A stretch of 64,000 nucleotides of DNA from an uncultured Candidatus Poseidoniales archaeon (GCA_902625885.1 CACODE010000007.1:1-64000); one strand, 5' to 3'. Shown: positions 44,763-53,382, numbered from the stretch's first letter. Numbers and translations are program-made. Notes: generated by a model not told the origin, from the sequence alone.

Positions 44763-46361
44763 ATGTCTGTCCAGATTACCTGTCTTAGGTCAACCATCAA
44801 AAAAAACGGAAAGACATTCCCTGTTCTTATTGGGATGGCATCAGGTCGGCAAATTCATTCCTTCTCATTTGTTCCAAACTTTAGCCCAAGCGATTCAAAT
44901 CTGGTCATCGCTCAACGCCTTTTGGAGCCTCTTGAGGACAAGTGGCAACGACCAGCAGACCAGAAAAGAATTTCCAACATCGGAGAATTGTACACGCAAA
45001 ATTCTTCTCTTCAGGTCATGGTCAATCCTGTCTTGTTAGGGGCAATTCCCGGACTGGAATCAAACATCACCATACTCAATTCCACAACGGCAACTGGATC
45101 TGGGAATCAGCCAGAAATTGTTCAGATTGAGATTAAATCTGGGAGTTCCGTTTGGGTCATTGATGGTCAACACCGCATCAACGGAATGCGGGGATCTAGT
45201 CAACCCATGCCGTTCGTTCTCCTCTACGACGAGACACCGAAATCAAACTACACGGGAGCCTACCTTGCAGAATTGTTTTCCATCGTCACAACAGAAGCGA
45301 AGCCTATGAAAACCATCCACAAAGAATGGATGATGTACGCGTTCAATTTGGCACATTACAAAAAAGAATACAAACGGGAACTCATGAAAATAGCACTCCA
45401 ACTTGCTACATCACCTGTATTCAATTCTTCAAATTCAGACCAAAATTTGTTTTACGGAGAGATTCAATTCAACGACGGTCTTGAGGTGAATGGAAACAAA
45501 GTAGGCGCGTTCAGTTTCACCGCCCAAACGCTCCTGAAATCTCTTGATATTCATCCAACCAAAACGCTTCTTCAACAATATACAACCGAGCAGATTGCGG
45601 CTGCGATCTCAGATTTCCTCTCGGGTATGAAGGAATTGCATGGCCCTCCAAAAACAACAAGTCTGTTGTTTGGAAAGCATGGAAAAGCACGCTACACATG
45701 TATTGGAGCAGGATTGGTTGAAGCGTGGTTGTGGTATCTCTCGACGTGTGGCTCACTACCAGATTTTTCTGAAACAATGGATTTGCTCCGAACGATCGGA
45801 GTTGGAAACACGAATTGGGAACTGCTGACATGGCCGTCTGGCCCAGGTACGGTTGAAAAGAACGCCATGAGACAAACCATTCGAACGGTATTTTACCAAC
45901 TCATGACCAAAAAAATTCCTGTCCCTGACGACCTTGGTGGATTTTTGCTGGGTAAGGAAAATACCGTTTTCCGACTTGAATTTGGCGTTCAGAAAAACGG
46001 CAAATTCGTTGAACAATCGGCTAAATCGGTTGAAATTAATCCATTCAAACAGCAAGAATTGCAATTCGTGGTGCCTAAATACAACGGGCAACCCAGAAAC
46101 GCCGTCCGCCACTACTATTTACGATCAAAAAATCCCAACGACTTATCCGGGCACTCACCAAATTGTCGAATGAAGACCTGTGTACTATCCAACCGACTTG
46201 GACAGCCGTTGATGCCACCTGACGAATGTCGTAATGCCTTCAGGAGGATGAACATGGGCTTGGACTTCGGTGTGGGAAGATTCGCTTACCTCAGATTAGA
46301 GGTTGTTTCACTTAACGAGAAAAAACCACATGACCTCACCATCGCATTGAGTCATGAGTAA
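44763..46361 (+). CDS. DGQHR-domain (DndB-like) protein
   Basis: A 532-residue protein with WVIDGQHRINGMR at about residue 130, the diagnostic DGQHR motif shared by DndB and related ParB/Srx-fold proteins found with DNA modification and defence genes. The central part is helical and the C-terminal 150 residues are strand-rich. DndB binds DNA and regulates phosphorothioate modification, but no dndACDE genes are present here. Its position, co-directional with the unknown gene and divergent from drmAB, suggests a DNA-binding or regulatory role in the same system. It converges on the second C5 methylase gene, 20 bases away. Confidence 0.8.
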   Translation: MSVQITCLRSTIKKNGKTFPVLIGMASGRQIHSFSFVPNFSPSDSNLVIAQRLLEPLEDKWQRPADQKRISNIGELYTQNSSLQVMVNPVLLGAIPGLESNITILNSTTATGSGNQPEIVQIEIKSGSSVWVIDGQHRINGMRGSSQPMPFVLLYDETPKSNYTGAYLAELFSIVTTEAKPMKTIHKEWMMYAFNLAHYKKEYKRELMKIALQLATSPVFNSSNSDQNLFYGEIQFNDGLEVNGNKVGAFSFTAQTLLKSLDIHPTKTLLQQYTTEQIAAAISDFLSGMKELHGPPKTTSLLFGKHGKARYTCIGAGLVEAWLWYLSTCGSLPDFSETMDLLRTIGVGNTNWELLTWPSGPGTVEKNAMRQTIRTVFYQLMTKKIPVPDDLGGFLLGKENTVFRLEFGVQKNGKFVEQSAKSVEINPFKQQELQFVVPKYNGQPRNAVRHYYLRSKNPNDLSGHSPNCRMKTCVLSNRLGQPLMPPDECRNAFRRMNMGLDFGVGRFAYLRLEVVSLNEKKPHDLTIALSHE

Positions 46362-46381
46362 ACATTTTCTCGCTACGACGT

Positions 46382-47683
46382 TCACTCACGAGCGAGGTTG
46401 CCTTCTTGAGCGATGTTGAACAGCTTTGAAAGGACATGTCGGGCCATGAGTGGCGGAACTGCATTACCTATGAGTGTGTGCAAATCGGTTCTTTTCTTTA
46501 TCATCCTCATGTTAAAGAAATCAGGAAATGTTTGGACGCGTGCTGCCTCGTGGGGTGAAAGCACTCTTGCTTCCAAAGGATGAGTAAATCGGCCTCGACC
46601 ATTACAACCAAAACCCGTGGTGAGGGTTGGTGCGGGTTCTTCCCATCGCATTCGGCCATATACCGCAGGGTAGGTGTGATCTCCTTGCTGACATTTTGGT
46701 CGGAGATGGTTTGGTAAATCGTAGCGCTCGCCCTCAAAGCCATCTTCAAAGAACCAATCCATCCTATCTTGGTTCACCTTCGTTGCGCGGGGTGTTTTGT
46801 AGAATATCGAGTCTGATGTCATGGCCTTATGTTGTAAGTCTTCAATCACCCATCCCACGGACCTTGGTTCGGAAACAGTGGGTGCTGAGATGGCCTTGAA
46901 ATCAATATGAACATCATCACTTTTAACGGCTACAGTGAAGTGGCGAGCTCGTGTTTGAGGAATGCCGACATGCTGTCCTTTCACTACGCCATGGTCAACA
47001 ACATAACCCCAATCTTTGAGGATGGCATTGGCTCTCGGCACCACTTTTTGTTTCGCATTTACAACGCCTCGAACATTTTCAATTAACACATACTTCGGCT
47101 TAAAAATTTCAACAAATCTAATCATCCTCATGTAGAGTTCGTTTCTGGGGTCTGTTCCCCTGGTATGATTGTTGAGATTGGAATTGCCTTGGCAAGGGGG
47201 GCCCCCAACAACAATGTCAACCTCACCAAGCATGGACTTGAGGTCCTCCTCCTCTATGGTCAATTTATGTCCAATCTCTCCGTTAACGCTGTCCTCAATA
47301 GGTTGGTCAAGAAAGTAGGTTGGTGCGAAATTTGCAACATAGGATTCCTTTGCGGCTGGAAATAAATCACAGGCCATGACCATTTCAAGGTTGATGCCAA
47401 TGTTCCGACATGCTTCCCAAAGACCGGCTGAAATTCCACCGCACCCCGAAAACAAATCCACACCCTTCATGGTGGCATCGGGTTGTTCCAGACTCGGCCA
47501 TTCCTCTTGCTGCAACCATTCCAAGTCTGCCCGTCTCGTTAGTGATTCATAGAGCTCTTTGTGTGAGTCAACGGTTATGTTGATATTTTTCCCATTCTTG
47601 AGAGTGAGCGTACTCCCATCTGGCCCATGATAGACCATTTCCTCAACCTCATCTATGGTAATTTTACTCGTCAATCCACTCAC
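46382..47683 (-). CDS. C5-cytosine DNA methyltransferase (second copy)
   Basis: Motif I VDLFSGCGGISAGL, motif IV VVGGPPCQGNSNLNN with the catalytic Cys, motif VI LIENVRGV, motif VIII IPQTRARHFTVAV, and C-terminal SPHEAARVQTFPDFF with GNAVPP are all intact. An N-terminal extension of about 70 residues precedes motif I; an internal Met (47638) is an alternative start. It is not a close copy of the methylase at 32613. It is divergent from the McrB-like gene, the arrangement expected of an LlaJI/BsuMI-type restriction-modification unit, where McrBC-like proteins cut unmodified DNA. Confidence 0.9.
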   Translation of the reverse strand: MSGLTSKITIDEVEEMVYHGPDGSTLTLKNGKNINITVDSHKELYESLTRRADLEWLQQEEWPSLEQPDATMKGVDLFSGCGGISAGLWEACRNIGINLEMVMACDLFPAAKESYVANFAPTYFLDQPIEDSVNGEIGHKLTIEEEDLKSMLGEVDIVVGGPPCQGNSNLNNHTRGTDPRNELYMRMIRFVEIFKPKYVLIENVRGVVNAKQKVVPRANAILKDWGYVVDHGVVKGQHVGIPQTRARHFTVAVKSDDVHIDFKAISAPTVSEPRSVGWVIEDLQHKAMTSDSIFYKTPRATKVNQDRMDWFFEDGFEGERYDLPNHLRPKCQQGDHTYPAVYGRMRWEEPAPTLTTGFGCNGRGRFTHPLEARVLSPHEAARVQTFPDFFNMRMIKKRTDLHTLIGNAVPPLMARHVLSKLFNIAQEGNLARE

Positions 47684-47785
47684 CCGCCGTGTATCTATGC
47701 TTTAGCAAGGCTGATTGGGAGTCGACCGTTCATAATCTATGTGTTTGCTGAAGCAAGAAAACTTGACCGACGATTTATTGTAGAC

Positions 47786-49327
47786 ATGCAACCAGGGGAC
47801 AGTATGCAGAGTACGCTTGATGTCCCATCAGCAGCCGTGACACCAAATATGGCTGACCAAGTCAACAGCATATTTGAGTCATGGATGGAGCATACGGGTG
47901 GGAGATTTACAAACTCTCAGTGGGAAGATGAGAAAAGAGATTTTGAGGCGTATTTCTGTATCACGTGTAAATGTACAGCAAACCGATCACTTCAACCAAA
48001 CCAAGGATCTCTAACCGGTCGCGATTTGCACAACACAGTCGTATTCAAGACTCCTCTTAGCCAAGACAACCCTGGACGAAACTACATGGGGAACATATAT
48101 GACCATGTTAGTTTGATGAGGTATTGGCAATCGCCACTCATCATTTTTATCGCGCGAGAATCAGACGGGACACGAGGAGAAGTTGCTGGTATAATCGTTG
48201 ATGAAAATCATCCATCGTACAATGACTGGATGAGGCCTGAACGCCTTCGTCAGTTATTCCCCAGTGATTATGAAGAGCATAGGATTTTTAGAAATCCAGT
48301 CGCTGTTGGCTCCCCTTCTTGGCTCCTAAAGAATTTCAAGAATCTGATTTTAGAAGGCGTCCCTGGGACCGGTAAAACTCATGCCTTTCAAGAAATCGTT
48401 GATGGCTGGAGAAGCGCAACAGCAGGTCAACCTCCCAAGCAGCACCAAATGACATTTCATCCGACAACAGCTTATGAGGAATTCATGATTGGAATACGTC
48501 CTGTTCAGCCAGACGGAAACGGACCTCCTTTTGACGTCGTTGATGGTTTCTTCAAAAAAATAGTAGATGAAGCAAAGGCGGACCATACCGTTGACCATAT
48601 TGTGCTCCTGGATGAGTTCAACAGAGCGAACATACCCAAAGTCATGGGGGATTTACTCACCCTGCTTGAACCGAGCAAGCGGGCACGATATGAAGGAGGA
48701 AATTGGAGCGGATTTGAAGTGACCCTTCCTTATCAGCGATCAGATGCAACAGAGGAAAACAAATTCGTTATCCCAGAAAACATCTACATCGTTGCGACAT
48801 TGAACACCACCGATCGTTCTGTTGCTCCGATGGACAGTGCATTGCGAAGGCGATTTGTATTCTCCAGAATTGAACCAATGACGGCCGATGCGTTAACGAA
48901 TTCACTCCAACAACAACGCTCGGAATCTACTGAAACAACACTTCCCGAAGTGCTAACACAGAGTATACAACTGTGGAGTAACCTCAATGTTTGGTTCCAA
49001 AGGAACATCGGCCCGGATGGAATGTTAGGACACAGTTATTTGTTTGAATTATCAAAAATTTGTTCGCCTTCCGAAGGAAACACAGGTGTCATCATTGAAT
49101 GCTGGAACGCCCTGATTTTGCCGCAAATAAATGACATTTTGATCAACAACGATATGATTCACCACCTCAGTTCATTCAACGAAGCCATCAAACAACACAC
49201 TGTTTCGGGGATGAAACTGGTTGCTCAAGCCATTGGTAGCGGCATAAATAGAATGCCCTTCCTAAAGTTTGAAACTGTCCCAGAGGAAAACCTAGCAGAA
49301 ACGATTGATGATTCAGAGTCTGAATGA
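47786..49327 (+). CDS. McrB-like AAA+ GTPase restriction subunit
   Basis: A AAA+ domain in the C-terminal two thirds holds Walker A LEGVPGTGKTHAF, Walker B HIVLLDEFNRANIPKVMGD and ATLNTTDRSVAPMDSALRRRF. The NTTDRS form is the McrB signature associated with GTP use. The N-terminal 180 residues are a target-recognition or assembly domain that I cannot assign. The track start (47627) overlaps the divergent methylase start; the ATG at 47786 is preferred (47804 is also possible). The stop is followed after 10 bases by the McrC-like gene. McrB hexamers translocate DNA for the McrC nuclease. Confidence 0.85.
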   Translation: MQPGDSMQSTLDVPSAAVTPNMADQVNSIFESWMEHTGGRFTNSQWEDEKRDFEAYFCITCKCTANRSLQPNQGSLTGRDLHNTVVFKTPLSQDNPGRNYMGNIYDHVSLMRYWQSPLIIFIARESDGTRGEVAGIIVDENHPSYNDWMRPERLRQLFPSDYEEHRIFRNPVAVGSPSWLLKNFKNLILEGVPGTGKTHAFQEIVDGWRSATAGQPPKQHQMTFHPTTAYEEFMIGIRPVQPDGNGPPFDVVDGFFKKIVDEAKADHTVDHIVLLDEFNRANIPKVMGDLLTLLEPSKRARYEGGNWSGFEVTLPYQRSDATEENKFVIPENIYIVATLNTTDRSVAPMDSALRRRFVFSRIEPMTADALTNSLQQQRSESTETTLPEVLTQSIQLWSNLNVWFQRNIGPDGMLGHSYLFELSKICSPSEGNTGVIIECWNALILPQINDILINNDMIHHLSSFNEAIKQHTVSGMKLVAQAIGSGINRMPFLKFETVPEENLAETIDDSESE

Positions 49328-49337
49328 GGTCTTTCCC

Positions 49338-50858
49338 ATGAACGACCGGTTCAGATTTCATATCTCGAGTAAAGGGAAGTTGTGTGGAGTCATTTCGCAT
49401 GGTTTGAATCAATACCGAATTACAGTTATTGTTCAACCAAAGGTGTGGAACACATCCTCAACTTTGGACATGGAGATTATCTGGAACGCCGATCAGGAGC
49501 ACATCGTTATTGACACCTTTGAGAACACAATACTGCAGATTTTGGCAACAACCACTCAACAACGTGACGTGCTGGATACCCTCACGGACAGAGGTAGGTT
49601 GAATCCAGATGGAACGAGAGATGTTTTGATTGAAAGAACCAACCCGAGACGGACACCAATGAATCAGACCTCGCCTAAGCCTCCGAAGAGTTACGACCCG
49701 TTGATGGCCTTGTGTCTGCTCTATCACAAATCAAGAAATTTGCAAGAAGAACTCATCTTTGAACGCACCTTTCACAATCCTATTCTTGAGGCTTTTATAA
49801 AAAAACGATTTGTTGATGAAACAATTAGTTTGATGAAGTACCTCAAATCAAATTACATCAAGGCAACCGAGCGAACACAATCCCTGAGAGGTTCAATCAC
49901 GAGCTTAGGCATGCTCCAGTTCGCAGCCAGAAAAAGCGTCAATCTTGAATGTGAATTTGAGGAATTTACCACCAATGTTCCACTTTACCGAGTTATCATT
50001 TCTGCTCTCCATCTTGTCAAAAACACACCTCAATCTAAACTTACTCAAACATGGAATCTGCAAAGAGACGCTCACTCCATTTTGTCCCACTTGGCTCACA
50101 TCCCCCCACTTCATCCAAAAATCGCATTGAATACAGCACGCACAATCCGACTCAATCGACTTGAACGCAAACGTTGGAATGGACCATTGAAGTTAGCCGT
50201 GGCAGTTTTGGAACAGAAAAGCGTGGTTCTTGGCGAGAACCCACAAGAGAAAGGGTATGCATGGCACATCAACACCGCAACCGACATCTGGGAGCATCTC
50301 TTGTACGATTCAGCAAAAAGCGTCCTAGCCAGACACAATGTTGATGCTTTTTGCCTGACACCGAAGCAGCAACGTTTACATCCCTACGTGAACATCTCCA
50401 ATCCATGGCGTGGCGTTGAATCCAATCGGGACACTTCCAGAACATCACCTGATCTTCTCATGTTTGATGGGCGAACATTAATTTGCTGGGATGCGAAATA
50501 TAAACAAACAGACTCACCATCAAGAGCCGATCAATATCAGATTTTCTCTTATTCACATTTAGTGAGTCTGAACATAATTAGGCAGAAAATACCTATCAAA
50601 CAGGTTGCATTGGTTTATCCTGACATCGAATTTTCAACATCAGTTGATTATTTACGGGGCCCGAACCAATCAAGAAGTTCCGAACCCTCAATGGCCAGTT
50701 GGAATGGAAATGATCATACCGTACGATTGAATATACTCAAAATGCCATTCCCAATGCCAAATAATCTTGAAAGCGATGACAAATGGAACATCTATTTGAA
50801 CGACCTCAAGCGACAAATCTCTTCTGCATTACTCGCAGATGGTAATCCCACAATCTAA
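49338..50858 (+). CDS. McrC-like nuclease subunit
   Basis: The C-terminal third has a PD-(D/E)xK pattern, TSPDLLMFDGRTLICWDAKYK (Asp, then D-A-K after a strand), followed by DQYQIFSYSHL, as in McrC. The N-terminal half matches the McrC/LlaJI plan of a beta-barrel then helices. McrC stimulates McrB GTPase and cuts DNA. The track start at 49305 overlaps the McrB stop; the ATG at 49338 is 10 bases after it and gives a natural strand-rich start, but either may be used. It ends the AT-rich island. Confidence 0.82.
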   Translation: MNDRFRFHISSKGKLCGVISHGLNQYRITVIVQPKVWNTSSTLDMEIIWNADQEHIVIDTFENTILQILATTTQQRDVLDTLTDRGRLNPDGTRDVLIERTNPRRTPMNQTSPKPPKSYDPLMALCLLYHKSRNLQEELIFERTFHNPILEAFIKKRFVDETISLMKYLKSNYIKATERTQSLRGSITSLGMLQFAARKSVNLECEFEEFTTNVPLYRVIISALHLVKNTPQSKLTQTWNLQRDAHSILSHLAHIPPLHPKIALNTARTIRLNRLERKRWNGPLKLAVAVLEQKSVVLGENPQEKGYAWHINTATDIWEHLLYDSAKSVLARHNVDAFCLTPKQQRLHPYVNISNPWRGVESNRDTSRTSPDLLMFDGRTLICWDAKYKQTDSPSRADQYQIFSYSHLVSLNIIRQKIPIKQVALVYPDIEFSTSVDYLRGPNQSRSSEPSMASWNGNDHTVRLNILKMPFPMPNNLESDDKWNIYLNDLKRQISSALLADGNPTI

Positions 50859-50915
50859 AATTTACAAAGGGACGATTCCACAACTTCATACGCAAATTTT
50901 GAAACGTTCCGAGGG

Positions 50916-50925
50916 GCATAAATAG
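50916..50925 (+). promoter_or_regulatory. TATA-like box before the GIY-YIG gene
   Basis: GGCATAAATA is centred about 25 bases before the ATG at 50946, the archaeal leaderless promoter geometry. It also lies at the right boundary of the AT-rich island. Confidence 0.45.
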
Positions 50926-50945
50926 GCCAGATAATTTGCGTGTTT

Positions 50946-52010
50946 ATGGGCCTCAATCTCCCGAAGACCACCCCCGGCTGGATCTACTGTATCCGTGAAC
51001 AAGACTACCTCGACCAAACGTGGGGCCGCTACGTGAAATTGGGCCTGACCGCCCGCACCGTCGAACAGCGAATCCGTGAGCATCAGACCGGCAACCCGCG
51101 CCGTGAAACCTCCGAGTACAACATCAAACTCGAGTTGATGCATTACGGGGAGAAGTACCTCCATCACTACTTTGCTACCGATCGAATCGCTGGCGAATGG
51201 TTCGACCTCGACAACCAGCGGGTGATGGCCGATGTGGCCCCTATCCTGCAAACCCTTCAGGCAGAGATGACCGCCAGGGCTGCAGATTTCCGGACATGGG
51301 AAGGCATCAAAAATGTCGTGAGCAGTGGCATCGAACGTCCTCCCACCCCCGCTGAAACCGCCCTTCACGAGCAGTACGTCGCAGCAGAAGCTGAGTTCAA
51401 AGTCGCCGAAGCTCTGCACAAAGTCCACGACCACAACCTCCGAGCGATGATCGGTCCGCACGACGGTCTGGAAGGTGCGCTCAGACTCATCGAGGTGTCT
51501 GGTTCAGAATCGCTCGATCAAACAGCCTTCATGGCCATGCTCACCCCAGCACAAATCGCCCTTTGTGACGAAACAAAAACCGCCATCAAAGGCACACTCA
51601 ACCTCAAAGGTGCAGGCCCACTGAAATCGCTCAATCAGGCGGTTGATACGGCGCTCAAGGCGGCCAAGGCAAGCGTGACGTCCAAACCGGGTCTAAGCAA
51701 CTTAACCGCACAGCCACAAGGCTTGACCCAAGCTATCAAGGACGAACACATGCTGTTCTTGAGCAGCAAGCGCGCCCTGAAAGTCGCCGAATGGGTGTGC
51801 CTCCAGCTCAAAGCACAACTCGTTGCAGCGCTTGGCGTTGACGACGCCATCACCGATGTTATCACGTGGAAGCGTACGGAAGAAACGGCCACGGCGTTTA
51901 GTTCGAAATTGGCCAAGAAGCACTTCCCCGACGAGTACCTTGCCTGCATGACAAAGGGATCGAACTCGGTCCGAGTCGACATGCACGAAGGGAGAACCTA
52001 CGTTCCCTGA
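50946..52010 (+). CDS. GIY-YIG (T5orf172/Mug113-type) nuclease-domain protein
   Basis: The first 90 residues form a GIY-YIG-like domain: GWIYCIREQDY (GIY strand), YVKLGLTARTVEQRIREHQTGNP (YIG strand with catalytic Arg) and the later HYFATDRIAGEWFD with the Glu. This is the T5orf172 branch found in phage and mobile-element proteins. The remaining 250 residues are Ala-rich helices of unknown role. GTG at 50940 is an alternative start; ATG 50946 is favoured by the TATA spacing. GC content is back to the chromosomal level, so it is probably not part of the AT-rich island. Confidence 0.8.
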   Translation: MGLNLPKTTPGWIYCIREQDYLDQTWGRYVKLGLTARTVEQRIREHQTGNPRRETSEYNIKLELMHYGEKYLHHYFATDRIAGEWFDLDNQRVMADVAPILQTLQAEMTARAADFRTWEGIKNVVSSGIERPPTPAETALHEQYVAAEAEFKVAEALHKVHDHNLRAMIGPHDGLEGALRLIEVSGSESLDQTAFMAMLTPAQIALCDETKTAIKGTLNLKGAGPLKSLNQAVDTALKAAKASVTSKPGLSNLTAQPQGLTQAIKDEHMLFLSSKRALKVAEWVCLQLKAQLVAALGVDDAITDVITWKRTEETATAFSSKLAKKHFPDEYLACMTKGSNSVRVDMHEGRTYVP

Positions 52011-52081
52011 ATCTAAGGCAAGACTGCGGAATTGGTTTCCTCCAATCAAGCGCTTATGTAGGGTGGAGCGCGTTGTTCCGC

Positions 52082-52588
52082 ATGCCAATTTTACAAGGAT
52101 ATTGCCAAGAAATAGGACACGTTGAAACCCTCGAAATATCGGTCGCCGAACCGGACGGCCCCGCCGATACCTGCCCGCTTTGCGGTCAGCACCAAATCTG
52201 CGACGTTCGGTGGCGAGAAGACGAATTCACGGCCTACGACATGGACCGCATTCTGAGTGACGAGGACACACCCTACAACCACAACGTCTACCCCGGCGGC
52301 GTTCCGGGTCGTTTTCAGCCTCACCTCGTCGTGTTTGTGGACCACCCTGCGTTTGACATTGAGCAGCTCGAAGACACCCTCCGGAGGCGGGTCCGTCGCC
52401 ACGCTTCTCCCGAAACCAGGACCCTGTCCATCCGTTTCGTGTCGCTGACAAAGCGGTCCATGTTTGCGAAGATGGGGACCAAGCAGTTCCGACCGATGGT
52501 CGACCGGTGGCGATGGTTGGATGCGACCTTCGCCCCTATCATCACCTTCCGAACGATGAACCGTTCCTGGCAAAGCCGAAATTTCTGA
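52082..52588 (+). CDS. Unknown 168-aa protein with a Cys-rich N-terminus
   Basis: The ATG at 52082 is chosen over the track start TTG at 52073. The protein has CPLCGQHQIC near residue 30, a possible half zinc knuckle, then an acidic segment (SDEDTPYNHNVYPGG) and an Arg-rich C-terminal half (LRRRVRRHASPETRTLSIRF). I do not recognise a family. The gene converges on the zinc-finger gene at 52597, with nine bases between stops. Confidence 0.55.
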   Translation: MPILQGYCQEIGHVETLEISVAEPDGPADTCPLCGQHQICDVRWREDEFTAYDMDRILSDEDTPYNHNVYPGGVPGRFQPHLVVFVDHPAFDIEQLEDTLRRRVRRHASPETRTLSIRFVSLTKRSMFAKMGTKQFRPMVDRWRWLDATFAPIITFRTMNRSWQSRNF

Positions 52589-52596
52589 AGCGGCCT

Positions 52597-52920
52597 TCAC
52601 TTTGAGGCGTAAGCTTCGTTCATACGGCACCGGTCGCAAACAAAGGTGGATTTGTCCCCCTCAAGTTTGGTCTTGTCGTTGGACAAAAAGACGGTGTCGC
52701 AGCGTTTGCAGTACAGAGAAATGGCTTCGGCCTGTTCGGGCGTGAGCACGTAGGGGGTGTGAATGACATCTGGGTGAATGCAGGTTGAGCAGAACCACCG
52801 TTTCGAGGCTCTGTCGAGCGACATGGCGGAGGGGGGCTGATTGACGTGGCAGCGGAAACACTGCCAATCCCGCTCGAGGCCCCTCATGCTTTGCATCACG
52901 CTACGGAGGTATTTGAGCAC
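52597..52920 (-). CDS. Small multi-CxxC zinc-finger protein
   Basis: A 107-residue protein with four CxxC knuckles (CFRC, CSTC, CKRC, CDRC) that would bind two zinc ions as two ribbons. The first 18 residues may be shorter in reality, since Met 9 and Met 12 are alternative starts. A symmetrical AT-rich stretch (TAAATTTTTAAAT, 52948-52960) lies about 30 bases upstream and could serve both this gene and the one at 53015. No function is recognised; nucleic-acid binding is plausible. Confidence 0.65.
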   Translation of the reverse strand: MLKYLRSVMQSMRGLERDWQCFRCHVNQPPSAMSLDRASKRWFCSTCIHPDVIHTPYVLTPEQAEAISLYCKRCDTVFLSNDKTKLEGDKSTFVCDRCRMNEAYASK

Positions 52921-53014
52921 TGAGTTGTGTATGTTTTCGTAATGCCTAAATTTTTAAATCCAGCACGAGGCAAATCAACTGCCCTGAGGGGCAAAACACA
53001 CAGGAGGTCATGAT

Positions 53015-53263
53015 TTGCATACCAAGACGGTCCTCCTCGCCTTGATGGTGACCCTCGTGTGCGTTTCGGGAACGGCGATGGCGGCCGACGACCAGGCGGT
53101 CGTTGACGACAGCCAGAACTTCAACCTCATGGGCTACATCATTCTCGGCTTCGCGTTGATCGGTTGGGCCTTCTTCCTCTGCCTGCTCGGTGGAGCCATC
53201 ATGCTCATCGTCAAAAAAGCACGAAAGCCTTACGTGCCGAAAAACCCGGTCAAATGCAAATGA
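53015..53263 (+). CDS. Small exported single-span membrane protein
   Basis: The start is TTG at 53015, decided by a strong Shine-Dalgarno AGGAGGT ending seven bases upstream. The 82-residue product has a cleavable leader (VLLALMVTLVCVSGTAMA), a short acidic external stretch (DDQAVVDDSQN), a membrane span (IILGFALIGWAFFLCLLGGAIMLIV) and a basic cytosolic tail (KKARKPYVPK). I do not recognise a family. The tRNA-like remnant begins immediately after its stop. Confidence 0.65.
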   Translation: MHTKTVLLALMVTLVCVSGTAMAADDQAVVDDSQNFNLMGYIILGFALIGWAFFLCLLGGAIMLIVKKARKPYVPKNPVKCK

Positions 53264-53326
53264 TGACCCTTGCCGGAATCGAACCGGCTCCTCTGCTTTC
53301 GCAGCGTGCGCCTTACACCAAGGGCG
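53264..53326 (-). pseudogene. tRNA-like remnant with a GAAA tetraloop in place of the anticodon loop
   Basis: Read on the minus strand, the 63 bases show a perfect T arm (GCCGG TTCGATT CCGGC), an acceptor stem CGCCCTT/AAGGGTC with one mismatch, and a short D arm (GTGT/GCAC). Where the anticodon arm should be is only CTGC-GAAA-GCAG, with no seven-base loop and no anticodon. It is about ten bases too short for a working tRNA. Read as a decayed tRNA or a tRNA-like RNA. Confidence 0.4.
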
Positions 53327-53382
53327 GGCCGTAGCTCCTCCACCATTCCTCAACCCGAGACGCCTGCCGTTGGCGCGCCCGT

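Noticed and set aside
32613-50858. Complete Dnd, BREX or Dpd system
   Set aside because: A DGQHR protein and a DpdF-like helicase are present, but there is no dndA/C/D/E, no pglZ/brxC and no dpdA-type transglycosylase in the window.
30405-50930. Integrase or transposase driving the island
   Set aside because: No tyrosine or serine recombinase, DDE transposase or terminal inverted repeats were seen in any listed frame; only the icmF repeat hints at integration.
53264-53345. A functional tRNA gene
   Set aside because: The T arm is perfect, but no seven-base anticodon loop can be formed and the molecule is about ten bases too short.
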